A stretch of DNA of 64,000 nucleotides from Paludibacteraceae bacterium (GTDB lineage Bacteria > Bacteroidota > Bacteroidia > Bacteroidales > Paludibacteraceae). Positions 35,601-43,642 of the stretch are shown in pieces. A model generated the notes under the pieces. It was not told the origin of the DNA and searched no databases. It saw only the letters and a program-made list of their open reading frames with translations. The DNA is taken from the NCBI GenBank assembly GCA_017450685.1, contig JAFSTB010000004.1, positions 1-64,000 of the forward strand, in the 5' to 3' direction. Positions within the stretch are counted from its first letter, which is position 1, and the number at the start of each line of letters is the position of its first letter. The translations under genes were made by a program, and so were the position numbers.

Positions 35601-38260
35601 CAAATGAGAAACGTTTAGAGATACCTGTTACCGTTGAGGCACAACCTATATCTCAGACTATCATCAACTTCAATGCTGAGACCTCTTATCTGACTACCGA
35701 CGATGTGACCTTCAACGCTTCTGTCTTGTCAGGCAATGCCGTCTATTACACATCCTCTGACGAGAATATAGCCACTATTAGTGCTGATGGAGTCTTGTCT
35801 ATCGTCGCTGCGGGTGAGGTAACCATCACTGCCCACTGCGATGCTGTGGGTGTATATGCAGCAGCACCTGATGTTAGTCGCACTTTCACCATCGAACGTG
35901 TCACACCCTCTGTCAGCGTTGCACCTACTGCAAGCACTGTCTATGTACCTGCCAACCTCTCTGCCTCCATTATCGACGACACGGAAGCCGTGATGATTGA
36001 CGACAAAGGACAGACCGTCACAGGTTCGTTCACATGGCAAAACGGCGAGATGGAGACCTTGGCAGATGTGAACGATTATATCGCTCTCTTCATCCCCGAT
36101 AATGACAAATGGTACAACACCGCCGAAGTGGCACTGAGCGTCAATGCCATACCGCGCGAAAAAACTATCAGTTGGTCGCTTGCCGATAACCAAACGTTCT
36201 ATTGCTATGAGAGTATCACCCTTGACGGTGTGACGCTGGATGCACTGACAGGCGATACCGTTAATCGTCTTATCTCCTACACGTCAAGCAACCCCGAAGT
36301 GGCTACCGTCAATGGCGTTGGTACAATCATCGTCAACAAGACCGGAACGATAACCATCACTGCTTCTTCTTCTGCTGCAGGCTATTATAGTGACGCCGAA
36401 ACGGTAACACGAACAGTCACTTTCATCAAAGCAACACCTATCGTAGAAACAGCACCGAAGGCGATACACATATCTGTCAATCAGCCTCTTGAACGCTCCT
36501 ATTTCTACAACTACAGCGTAGTACGTGAGGACGGTGAGACAGTGGCAGGTAACTTCGTATGGGATGAACCCGAACATGTGGAGACAACGGCATCGACCTA
36601 CACTTTTGCTGCCCATTTCGTGCCGAGCAACAGCAACTATTACTACTCTCTCGACCTCGATGTTCCCGTTCGTATAGTGCTCGACTTCTGGACGTTCTGG
36701 AATAAGCCTGAGAGTCCGGACCCGCACTCATGGGATAAGGTTGAGAACTGGTCGAACGCCGCTATGCCAACCGATGTTACGCCGGATGTCACTATCCTTG
36801 GCGACCTTGTCATCAAAGGGGACAAGACCTTAGGCTCAATGCTTATTCAGGAAGAAGGTAGTGTCACCGTCACCAACGATGCCGTGGTCAGCGTTAAGTA
36901 TGACAGTTATGAGAGTGATAATGGTAAGTATGGCGATCTTATTGTAGAGAAAGGCGGTACGCTTAACCTCGAAACGAATGTCAATGTGCGCAACTTTATC
37001 CTTCGCTCCATTCCATCCGACACCTTTGGTATAGGTACGAGCGGACAGATCATGCATCCTGAGTTGCTTAACGTGGTGGAAGGTGATGTCTATTTCGAAT
37101 TAGAGATACCCACTCAGAATGGCACGGGTCGTGTGGATGAGGACGCTTCGTTCGGATTTGCAGTGCCTTTCCCTGTCAGTCTTGCCCGTGGTGATGTGGC
37201 TCGTTATGAGGAGCAATCCGGTCAGATGGTATGGAACAGCGAGATAGAGAACCTCGGCGAGTATGCCATCGCTTATCACAACAGTTCACGCCGTGCTTCC
37301 GGTGTTAACGGTTGGCGGTTGTACGACAAACAAGTGCTGTATCCGGGTCAGTTCTATATGTTAGGTGTCGCCTCACAAGCCACTCGCTATCGCTTTAAGA
37401 AAGTGGCTGACGCACCTTTCGAGGCTGAACAGACGATGGAGGTCAACCTCTATTCCGATGGTCGCAACTCCCGCGTGGAAGACCGCAACTGGAACGCCAT
37501 AGCCAATCCTAACCTGCTCTACTCACAGTCCACCGATGCTCCTGCCACTTATGCTTACCTGTTTATGAACGGGTCGTATGAGTATCAGATTGTTAACTTG
37601 TCGGAGACGCGCTTCCCTGTAGGCACACCGTTCTTCGTACAGACACCTTCACAGGGGTCGGTAACCGTAGAGCCGGTGACCACAACGCTCAGCCCGCGAC
37701 GCGATATAAAGGTAAGACGCAACTCACCTGTGTCCTTCACCTTCGCTTCCGCGCTCACACCAAGACGCTTCGACCGTATGTATCTCTCTGCCGCTTCAGA
37801 TGCTGAAGATGAGTATCAGATAGGGTTTGACGTGGTGAAGATGCAGTCGAAGACAACAGCCGCCAAGTGTTGGGTGGATGCCTACGGCAAACAGTTGGGT
37901 GCCAACTATGCTCCTATACAAGACGGTGAAGCCATCTTCCCCATCTCACTCTATGCACCACAAGACGGAACATACATCTTGGCAACAGAGCGTCCGTACA
38001 AAAGCGAAGACCTGCTGCTCCTGAAAGACGGTGTCGTGGTATGGAACTTCGCCGTCGGCGCATATCAAGTTGACCTCAACAAAGGTACGGACAAGAGTTA
38101 TATCATCGTGATGCGCCACCAAGTGATATCTATTCTGAGCGATGAACAATCAACGCAACAAGCAGAACAAAAGACCCATAAGTTCATACGCAACGGTATG
38201 CTCTATATCTTGCGCGACGGCGTATTATACGACGCAACAGGTAAGAGAATAGAAAATTAA
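29615..38260 (+). CDS. Giant Ig-like/InlB-repeat surface protein with short C-terminal sorting-like tail
   Basis: About 2,881 aa from the ATG at 29615 (preceded by an A-rich stretch). An ATG at 29711 is an alternative that would start closer to the hydrophobic signal segment SVMAPILFVVFGLFGVNVEAW. The first domain is InlB B-repeat-like (GYVFKGWSTS ... YYAIFARM). It is followed by a choice-of-anchor-like domain and many Big_2/MBG-type Ig repeats (NYAPVS, ITATV, TSSNTSI). From about residue 2370 there is a parallel beta and beta-sandwich region. The last residues (FIRNGMLYILRDGVLYDATGKRIEN, quoted in part) resemble Bacteroidetes secretion tails. It is probably an adhesin. Substrate and partner are unknown. 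Confidence 0.85.
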   Translation: MEKIILERILNWLHGASEEREISGRRAREDRAMNSVYRPVSVSYLSRICSVMAPILFVVFGLFGVNVEAWGKYKANVTVTSSPSTGGYVYVGTSSSCSASNCGTKTSDNASAEGGGTFSASGNITFYFCNNPKSGYVFKGWSTSETANSGEGANKNPYSKSLEATAKIGGGKNHQYYAIFARMVANTPAAGSTTSFDDTNVGEESGWKQIKIDHAHAGTVTISQSGNDGDFFVGATTGATTELSSFESTTETTRTLYVKFVPQNNGLRTCTLTVSSNNGLSSLTYYLSGTGYNEPSITWVDGNGSELVSGETTLSAGDVLRATCSTGQTLTYTAFNSTYFTSGTDGSGNPILTVREDISGTINSLTVTAHLDKNTNSYYAEYSEEFTLSVTNLTPQTIEWTDDISDLSNEDMPYAITLTAIAKNSKTGAATGQSVTYSMSANAYLSLSGNVLTVRALGGPVAITATVAGNENYAPVSVVKYATVINMTDPCGTADNHSGGSFNTTDGLTIYPTTPDKLTFSVKKSNFWLSRDLVVKEYNSANTLLHSETYTDIGTSNTTKTLTCQPTTVKIVFGTESKATYSYDVSNVSTTRVTTSSVSVTSLDYATDPGQSLNKTFTTTYSNIPVFLSFKSDEDAEHTGTSLWHMNTDKFGGCGKRGTQTITVTFHSNSKGDYTDKLYVRNNVGDLLHTINLTASVTAQEQFLDTWNISDTYNTTDEVTLSAATTIGNTDFTFSPTTSSPSGIVSITDAGVMSFTGSGTATIRAYQPGDDISDEFATTHNITINKVTPTIATQPTVAQIHYLDYLNNSQLSEGLATVTLRGVANTPVAGTFTWTNAGVQVTDEAGVHNYSVTFTPTDEGMYNPVTFSIPVTIERATTPVIEINNASVGVSRVEAGNYKTVSLTDLITALPAANPMATSDIEYTVKSVSVVDDAFSGSAATTSTGIISNTAKTFYATEVGIYTITASAPQTNYYDARDIDFTITVNKLQPSVYFSAEDTVYNVRMVKNAAIAVCEGETIVTPPMRYSSSADAVIKEQPNDEGTYNLVGVVPESGTADITATFTGNAYFLTANNVKTYIARAKFTPVFLIDGTITRERSLNVGGTALASFHYCLPYNDVTKPMTYDITPTGIIEYNPATKVITAVGPGTAKITFIQGTDAYRYEGSREFEFTVSHNATSLTLAEQVNNTNTMYVGDRLKGTLYTANTDEVPVTFSSTNTAVVNLINGELVALSEGEATVTFAMIPEGAMINKWIGCSQQKTIHVSKRANTLSANYTAITKTYGGSETFTFTASNTDYANSPISLEAVNNSDLVVIERVSDNSYLVVARHTEGTVTLRATQDANNEYVAATSQNIIFTIGKSNYHVPVDLNNTMYNDNYCCVTKEGTTSVDGSEITVGQSFGGGFDWNDKFVVFRFEGIPDKLTFKYRCYSTVLGSLGDLTNVRWYVQESSDGNFNGNSWSSSRTDKDSYESVSIQLQPDTRYVKLCYGGNYSGQFKNIHISERSELVAAEPATTVGTPYVFEAKPLGSDDSEKVFTMDWYNIDVVNVTSSDNHFTVAPSSFADYEDYGQQPITIVYHRSQDIGAHNATITVTNGTQTRYIYVKGETTKKEATLTWNADIAGCGFLLNPDEVTSDDVVTVSNGGDYTLTSSNTSIIDVVGQTLVAKAVGTATITASYAGSGDFYPAQIEQLFTVTNDTKQTITWDQSLMGLLLTDGATTLTATASSGGEIIYSVEEEGTDIVTVSGSTLTIAGTAGDTYVTATQAGGVIGGVTYAPISMTKHVHVGDPTTQCEDYAINNQSCTFASLQKANGRVFAIDGPAANRIYFSAYHDKASGTFWDNFEGVGAKNYGPLIVEEYRYYNNLWEWHEIFNQVVNKENYGNYSAVVDPSATKVRFSSNEEVAHHVQSISLRRRKLLTASETSIDAQADCNTLYSKTLQITYSGLDVLTATINGGFSINKETLGEGCGTYGTEEIVITLTPTAIQDYTGTLVITDNKTNEKRLEIPVTVEAQPISQTIINFNAETSYLTTDDVTFNASVLSGNAVYYTSSDENIATISADGVLSIVAAGEVTITAHCDAVGVYAAAPDVSRTFTIERVTPSVSVAPTASTVYVPANLSASIIDDTEAVMIDDKGQTVTGSFTWQNGEMETLADVNDYIALFIPDNDKWYNTAEVALSVNAIPREKTISWSLADNQTFYCYESITLDGVTLDALTGDTVNRLISYTSSNPEVATVNGVGTIIVNKTGTITITASSSAAGYYSDAETVTRTVTFIKATPIVETAPKAIHISVNQPLERSYFYNYSVVREDGETVAGNFVWDEPEHVETTASTYTFAAHFVPSNSNYYYSLDLDVPVRIVLDFWTFWNKPESPDPHSWDKVENWSNAAMPTDVTPDVTILGDLVIKGDKTLGSMLIQEEGSVTVTNDAVVSVKYDSYESDNGKYGDLIVEKGGTLNLETNVNVRNFILRSIPSDTFGIGTSGQIMHPELLNVVEGDVYFELEIPTQNGTGRVDEDASFGFAVPFPVSLARGDVARYEEQSGQMVWNSEIENLGEYAIAYHNSSRRASGVNGWRLYDKQVLYPGQFYMLGVASQATRYRFKKVADAPFEAEQTMEVNLYSDGRNSRVEDRNWNAIANPNLLYSQSTDAPATYAYLFMNGSYEYQIVNLSETRFPVGTPFFVQTPSQGSVTVEPVTTTLSPRRDIKVRRNSPVSFTFASALTPRRFDRMYLSAASDAEDEYQIGFDVVKMQSKTTAAKCWVDAYGKQLGANYAPIQDGEAIFPISLYAPQDGTYILATERPYKSEDLLLLKDGVVVWNFAVGAYQVDLNKGTDKSYIIVMRHQVISILSDEQSTQQAEQKTHKFIRNGMLYILRDGVLYDATGKRIEN

Positions 38261-38276
38261 GAAAAAAGAATAAGCA

Positions 38277-38429
38277 ATGAAATATATTAAGCCCAAAACA
38301 GAAGTTGTTAGTCCTGCTTTCCGCTTACTCGGTTGGAGTGAGTGGGTTAGTACGGTGGCGAGTCCCGAGTTTCCGATGGTAGGGTATCGTCCGCGTGTGC
38401 CACAAGGTGCCACCATACTGAACAACTGA
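38277..38429 (+). CDS. Small 50-aa protein behind the giant gene
   Basis: An open frame of 50 codons begins MKYIKPKTEVVSPAF 16 bases after the giant gene and ends ...QGATILNN before a TGA. The purine-rich sequence GAAAAAAGAATAAGCA precedes the ATG, a plausible ribosome site. It has no signal peptide. Short proteins starting 'MKYIKP.TE' occur behind surface-protein genes in Bacteroidales, but I cannot name a function. It could be a real small protein or a precursor peptide. Confidence 0.55.
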   Translation: MKYIKPKTEVVSPAFRLLGWSEWVSTVASPEFPMVGYRPRVPQGATILNN

Positions 38430-38459
38430 CAATAACGTTCTATCAAAAAAGAGTGTATT

Positions 38460-39626
38460 ATGCAGTACGATTTTGATGAGGTCATCTCTCGTCGCAACAC
38501 CAATAGTATCAAGTGGGATTGTGCGGAAGCTGTAGGCAACCTGCCTCTATGGGTGGCTGATATGGATTTTCGTGTGGCAAAGCCGGTGTTGGATGCTTTG
38601 CACCGTCGCGTAGAGCATGGTATCTTTGGTTATGCTCATATCCCCGATGCTTATTATGAGGCAGTCATTCGTTGGTTTGAACGCCGACACCATTGGACTA
38701 TCAGACGCGAACATATACTCACCACCGCCGGTATCATCCCCGCCCTGAGTGCCATCTTGCAGACGATGGCTGACCAAGGTGAGAAAGTGGGACTGCACAC
38801 ACCTGCCTACAACTGCTTCTTCCTCTCCACACGCAATGCTTCCCGTACGCTGCAAGAGATACCTATGGTGTCACGCTCCGGCAGATACGAGATCGATTGG
38901 CAGGTGATGGAAGAGCGGGTGCAATGGTGCAAGATGCTTATCTTCTGCAATCCTCACAACCCCACGGGACGAGTGTGGAGCAAAGAGGAGTTGCGCCAAG
39001 TGGATGAGATATGCAACCGTCACGGTGTGTTCGTCATGTGCGACGAGATACATTGCGAACTGACCTTCCCCGGTGTGGAATATACCCCTTACGCCACAGT
39101 AGCCACCAGCGACAACTGGTGTGTCTGCACATCCTGCACCAAGTCTTTCAACCTTGCCGGACTGCCCATCGCCAACATAGTGGTGCCTAACGACCATATA
39201 CGCGCAAGACTCGCCGCCGCCTTTGAGAATAACCGTGTGGGTGACCTCACCGCACTGAGCATTGAAGCACTAATAGCCGCTTATAACGAGAGCGAAGACT
39301 GGCTCGAACAACTGCAACAATATATCTATGCCAACTACCGATATATGTGCGACTATATGCAAACATATATACCCGTGCTTAGACCTGTCCGTATGGAAGG
39401 TACATACCTCTGTTGGGTGGATATAAGAGGCACCGGTATGACGGCTCAGACCCTGTGCCGACAACTAATAGAAAAACAGCACCTGATGTTCAACCCCGGC
39501 GAGATGTATGGTGACTCACATTATGTACGTATCAATATGGCTTGTCCGCGTTCCACACTGCAAGAGGCTATGACACGACTTCAAACGTTCTACAACGACC
39601 ATATCTCAACGCTCAAAACATCTTGA
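38460..39626 (+). CDS. patB: PatB/MalY-type PLP-dependent C-S lyase or aminotransferase
   Basis: The 388-aa fold-type I enzyme opens with FDEVISRRNTNSIKWD and LPLWVADMDF, the PatB/MalY signature. It has NPHNPTGRVW, CDEIHCEL and the pyridoxal lysine K228 in CTSCTKSFNLAGL. It likely cleaves cystathionine or other cysteine conjugates (beta-C-S lyase). Aminotransferase activity is the alternative. It starts 30 bases after the small ORF and ends six bases before the next gene. The run of HHW and YIYANYRYM residues is typical of the family. Confidence 0.92.
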   Translation: MQYDFDEVISRRNTNSIKWDCAEAVGNLPLWVADMDFRVAKPVLDALHRRVEHGIFGYAHIPDAYYEAVIRWFERRHHWTIRREHILTTAGIIPALSAILQTMADQGEKVGLHTPAYNCFFLSTRNASRTLQEIPMVSRSGRYEIDWQVMEERVQWCKMLIFCNPHNPTGRVWSKEELRQVDEICNRHGVFVMCDEIHCELTFPGVEYTPYATVATSDNWCVCTSCTKSFNLAGLPIANIVVPNDHIRARLAAAFENNRVGDLTALSIEALIAAYNESEDWLEQLQQYIYANYRYMCDYMQTYIPVLRPVRMEGTYLCWVDIRGTGMTAQTLCRQLIEKQHLMFNPGEMYGDSHYVRINMACPRSTLQEAMTRLQTFYNDHISTLKTS

Positions 39627-39632
39627 TAATCA

Positions 39633-42191
39633 ATGGATAGTTATCTACGCTCACTGGCGGCTCAGTATGCCGCCAAAGGTGTTACACTCAAAGACTACAC
39701 GTTCGTCTTCCCAAACAGACGAGCGGGTCTTTTTTTTCGTAAGTATATAGGTCAGGCGTTGGACAAACCGGTCTGGTCACCTTCGGTAGTGACTATCAAC
39801 GACTGTTTTCACGAACTCTCTCCACTGCGCCTTGCCGACCCGCTCAGCCTGCTCGTCCGACTGTATGCGGTCTATCAGCAAGTCAATCATCAAGCCGAAC
39901 CCTTCGGACAGTTCCTCCGCTGGGGACAGATGATGCTCGCCGACTTCTCAGAGATAGACAACCACCTCGTTCCCAACGTCAAAGCACTCTTCACCACTAT
40001 CAGCGACCTCAAAGAGTTGGACTACTCGTTCCAATACCTGAGCGAACAGCAGTTGGAGGCTATACGACGCTTTTGGGGTGAGGTCTATGCCGACATCGAC
40101 AACGGCAATAGAGAGATACACGAGCGTTTTATCCACACTTGGCAACACCTCTACCCCTGCTACGAAGGACTGCGACAACTGCTTATCGGTGAGGGACTGG
40201 CATACGAAGGACTCATACATAGAGAGGTAATCGAACATTTTGAGCAACTGCCGCCTAAGGCTTTACGCGAACACTATGTCTTCATCGGTTTCAACGCCCT
40301 CACCAAGAGCGAGGAACAACTGATGCTCCGCCTTAAAGAACTGAATCGTGCAGAGTTCTGCTTCGACTATCAACACCCCTTCTTGCGCGACCATAACAAC
40401 CGCGCCTCGCTCTTCCTCAAACATAATGAACAACTCTTCCACCAACATTTCTCAGGCTCTGACACCGCCCCCTCTTCTGCTGATTATCAACTCATCACCG
40501 TTCCGTCGGATGTGGGTGAGACGGCACAGGTCTATCGCTTGCTTGAAGAGTTGTCCTGCACTGATGCGGCAGCCGACTGGACACGCACTGCCGTCGTCCT
40601 GCCCGACGAGAGTATGCTCCTTCCCTTACTATCACATATACCTCCTGCCATACCTACAGTTAATATCACCATGGGCTTCCCTCTTCGCGCTACGCGACCT
40701 TTCATACCGATAGCACAAGAGCAACCCACCGACTTCACACCACAACAAGCCATCGACCGACTGCGTACAATATGGGAGGACAGTCGCGACAGCGACGACA
40801 CAGAAGCCACCGACTGCCTCTTGCAGACACTCAATCGGATAGAGGATGTGTTGCTCTCCGATAACCCTTATGCACCATCGTTGCAGACACGCGACCTCTA
40901 CTATGTACTGCGTATGCTAACCGAGGAGATGACTATCCCTTACGTGGGCGAACCGCTGAGCGGACTGCAGATAATGGGTGTGCTGGAAACAAGAGCACTC
41001 GACTTCGATAACCTTATCATCATAGGCTTCAACGACGAACTCTACCCGGGCAAGTCGCAAGGAAACAGTTACATACCTTACACCTTGCGCCGAGGCTTCG
41101 GTATGCCCGTACCCGAACGACAAGACGCTATCTTCGCCTATAACTTCTACCGTATGATAGGTCACGCCAAACGCGTGTGGTTCATTAGCAACTCACAAGC
41201 CGACGAACAAAACAGCGGCGAAGTGTCGCGCTATTGGCAACAACTGATCTATCAATATCGCCTGCCGCTCAAGCAACAAAACGTTATTCTCGGGTCGGCT
41301 GTAACCGACACATCCGATTATCTGCCCGCTGTACCCGAATTGAAACCTGATACCACACTCGTCTTTTCACCCTCGTCACTCAACACTTTTCTTAGATGCG
41401 AACAGAAGTATTTCTATCAGCAAGTGCTTAATCTCAAAGAGGACGAAGCGGATGATAATGAGGTGGATGACCGTACTCTCGGCACCGCTCTTCACTCTAT
41501 TGTGCAGAGTCTCTATACGGGCAAAGCAGAGATAACACCTCAGACGGTGGAACAGATGCGCCGCGACATACACGACCAATGGGATAGCCTGCCTGAATTA
41601 GACCCCGTGCGCAAAGACCCTATCGCCGTGGAAGTGGTCAAGTGTTATGTGGAGCGACTGCTCGATTTGGACCAAGCACAAGGCTCTTTCCTCTGTATCG
41701 ACCTCGAAAAAAGCGTCAAGCACTCGTGGGAAGAGAATGGAATGCAGGTACTGCTCAAAGGCAAAATCGACAGAATAGACAAAAAAGACGGAATCATTCG
41801 CCTTATCGACTATAAGACCGGTCACGCCTCTTTTACATATAAAGAACTTGAATCAGCCTTCACCTCCGATGCCTATCCATACGTGCTGCAAACCATGACC
41901 TATTGTTGGCTCTATAAACGCCAATATCCTGACACTCAGTTGCCTATAGCACCATTCATCTTTCCCCTTCGTGCTATTAACGACCCGACGCACTTCTCCG
42001 GACTGGTGCATCCCCAAACCGACAAAGAAGGGCGGTTCGTCTATGACGATTTGACTGATAAGGCTGTCACCCTTCATCTCAGTTCGCTTATCAGTCGTGT
42101 TATTGACACGCAACGCTCCGCGCACTTCGCACTCGCTGCCGATAAACGCAAATGTGAGAACTGTTCCTTTGCCCGTTTGTGCAGAAGATAA
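39633..42191 (+). CDS. AddB-like nuclease/inactive helicase with C-terminal RecB-type nuclease and Fe-S staple
   Basis: The 852-aa protein has an N-terminal inactive helicase part (YTFVFPNRRAGLFFRKYI, TINDCFHEL) and a C-terminal PD-(D/E)XK nuclease domain. The latter shows LGTALHSIVQSL, LLKGKIDRID and IRLIDYKTG, where D and K are catalytic. A cysteine in SLNTFLRCEQKYFYQQ and three in CENCSFARLC (C841, C844, C850) complete the four-cysteine iron-sulfur staple of AddB-type nucleases. Normally it works with AddA in double-strand break repair. No addA is in the window. It follows patB by six bases. Confidence 0.85.
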   Translation: MDSYLRSLAAQYAAKGVTLKDYTFVFPNRRAGLFFRKYIGQALDKPVWSPSVVTINDCFHELSPLRLADPLSLLVRLYAVYQQVNHQAEPFGQFLRWGQMMLADFSEIDNHLVPNVKALFTTISDLKELDYSFQYLSEQQLEAIRRFWGEVYADIDNGNREIHERFIHTWQHLYPCYEGLRQLLIGEGLAYEGLIHREVIEHFEQLPPKALREHYVFIGFNALTKSEEQLMLRLKELNRAEFCFDYQHPFLRDHNNRASLFLKHNEQLFHQHFSGSDTAPSSADYQLITVPSDVGETAQVYRLLEELSCTDAAADWTRTAVVLPDESMLLPLLSHIPPAIPTVNITMGFPLRATRPFIPIAQEQPTDFTPQQAIDRLRTIWEDSRDSDDTEATDCLLQTLNRIEDVLLSDNPYAPSLQTRDLYYVLRMLTEEMTIPYVGEPLSGLQIMGVLETRALDFDNLIIIGFNDELYPGKSQGNSYIPYTLRRGFGMPVPERQDAIFAYNFYRMIGHAKRVWFISNSQADEQNSGEVSRYWQQLIYQYRLPLKQQNVILGSAVTDTSDYLPAVPELKPDTTLVFSPSSLNTFLRCEQKYFYQQVLNLKEDEADDNEVDDRTLGTALHSIVQSLYTGKAEITPQTVEQMRRDIHDQWDSLPELDPVRKDPIAVEVVKCYVERLLDLDQAQGSFLCIDLEKSVKHSWEENGMQVLLKGKIDRIDKKDGIIRLIDYKTGHASFTYKELESAFTSDAYPYVLQTMTYCWLYKRQYPDTQLPIAPFIFPLRAINDPTHFSGLVHPQTDKEGRFVYDDLTDKAVTLHLSSLISRVIDTQRSAHFALAADKRKCENCSFARLCRR

Positions 42192-42245
42192 GACCTATAA
42201 AAAGCATTTTTATTCAGAAATTTTTATAACTTGCAAAATTTGCCG

Positions 42246-42253
42246 TATCTTTG
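42246..42253 (+). promoter_or_regulatory. -7 element for pfkA
   Basis: TATCTTTG matches TAnnTTTG, 35 bases before the pfkA ATG. The TTG nearest upstream (42231) is closer than the usual 19-20 bases, so the -33 part is not convincing. Confidence 0.6.
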
Positions 42254-42288
42254 CGCACTAATTTGCTCAAAAACGATAATAACTAACT

Positions 42289-43272
42289 ATGGAATACAAG
42301 ATTAACACTATCGGTGTTCTCACCTCCGGAGGCGATGCTCCCGGTATGAATGCCGCTATTCGTGCTGTGGTTCGCGCGGCTATCAGTAATAACATACGCG
42401 TCAAAGCCATCTACCGTGGATACAAAGGTCTGATGGACGATGAGGTACAAGAGTTCACCACGCAAGACGTATCAGGAATCATTCAGCGCGGCGGCACTAT
42501 CCTCAAGTCGGCTCGCAGCGAGGAGTTCCGCACCGAAGAAGGCAGACAACGCGCATACAACACCCTGCAAAAAGAGCAGATAGATGCGCTCATCGTCATA
42601 GGCGGCGACGGCTCTTTCACCGGTGCACGACTGCTCGCACAGGAATATAACATCCCCGTCATCGGTATCCCCGGCACTATTGATAACGACCTTTGGGGAA
42701 CCGACTCCACCATCGGTTACGACACTGCCCTTAATACCATAATGGAATGTGTTGACAAACTGCGTGATACGGGTACTTCTCACGAGCGTCTGTTCCTTGT
42801 GGAAGTGATGGGTCGCGATGCCGGCTTCCTCACTCTTAATGCCGCTATTGCTGCCGGTGCTGAGGCTGCCATCATCCCCGAAAAAGCCACGGTGGCTGAA
42901 CAGATAGAACAGGCTATCGGTCAAGGCAGACGCAAACATAAGAACTCCGGCATCGTGCTCGTGCAAGAACATGCCATCAACGGTGGCGCACAGGCGGTGG
43001 CTAAAGTGATTGAACAAGCACACCCCGAATACGGCACCAGAGTAACCATCCTGGGTCACTTGCAACGAGGCGGTAGTCCCACGGCGTTCGACCGTATCCT
43101 CGCTTCACGACTCGGATGTGCAGCCATACAAGCACTGCTCGACGAACAAAGAAGCATAATGGTCGGACTGCAAGACGGTGAAGTGGTCTATGTGCCGCTG
43201 TCAAAAGCCATTAAATATAAGAAAACAATAAAAGATGATAAGTGGCAGGCACTGCAAGTGTTAAGCATTTAA
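42289..43272 (+). CDS. pfkA: 6-phosphofructokinase (ATP type)
   Basis: Phosphorylates fructose-6-phosphate to fructose-1,6-bisphosphate. The 327-aa protein shows all PfkA blocks: [38 protein letters not shown] with the catalytic aspartate, EVMGRDAG and [16 protein letters not shown] at the position after GGDG (GGDGSF, not GGDD) suggests ATP, not pyrophosphate, as phosphate donor. A -7 promoter element lies upstream, and rsfS follows after seven bases, so pfkA may start the pfkA-rsfS-ftsH transcript. Confidence 0.96.
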   Translation: MEYKINTIGVLTSGGDAPGMNAAIRAVVRAAISNNIRVKAIYRGYKGLMDDEVQEFTTQDVSGIIQRGGTILKSARSEEFRTEEGRQRAYNTLQKEQIDALIVIGGDGSFTGARLLAQEYNIPVIGIPGTIDNDLWGTDSTIGYDTALNTIMECVDKLRDTGTSHERLFLVEVMGRDAGFLTLNAAIAAGAEAAIIPEKATVAEQIEQAIGQGRRKHKNSGIVLVQEHAINGGAQAVAKVIEQAHPEYGTRVTILGHLQRGGSPTAFDRILASRLGCAAIQALLDEQRSIMVGLQDGEVVYVPLSKAIKYKKTIKDDKWQALQVLSI

Positions 43273-43279
43273 GAGTACA

Positions 43280-43642
43280 ATGAAAGAGATATCAACCAAA
43301 AAATTAGTGGAGACCATCGTAGAGGGAATCCGCAATCGTAAAGGTCAGAAGATAGTGTCTATCGACCTTCGTAAGATAGAGGAAGCACCGGTGGAGATGA
43401 TGGTGATAGCAGAAGGCAATAGTTCCACACAAGTCTTTGCCATAGCCGAAGAAGTGGAAAGGTTTGTCCGCACGGAGACACACGTCCACCCCTTTGCCGT
43501 TGACGGAAAAGATAATGCCGAATGGGTGGCAATGGATTATGGCACGGTGTTTGTCCATATAATGCAGCGCGAACCACGCGCTTTCTATGACATAGAAAAT
43601 TTGTGGAACGATGGTAAACGACACGATTATGCCGATGAATAA
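43280..43642 (+). CDS. rsfS: Ribosomal silencing factor RsfS (Iojap family)
   Basis: Binds L14 and blocks subunit joining under poor nutrition. The 120-aa protein has the Iojap/DUF143 pattern: KKLVETIVEGI, KGQKIVSIDLR, VIAEGNSSTQVFAIAEEVE, WVAMDYGTVFVHIM and YDIENLW. Length is standard. It overlaps the probable start of ftsH by 14 bases and follows pfkA by seven. The rsfS-ftsH pair is common in Bacteroidetes. Confidence 0.95.
   Translation: MKEISTKKLVETIVEGIRNRKGQKIVSIDLRKIEEAPVEMMVIAEGNSSTQVFAIAEEVERFVRTETHVHPFAVDGKDNAEWVAMDYGTVFVHIMQREPRAFYDIENLWNDGKRHDYADE

Noticed and set aside
29615..38260. Possible CRISPR or satellite array in the giant gene
   Set aside because: The repeats are protein-level Ig-like domains that diverged at DNA level; no regular short repeats and spacers exist.
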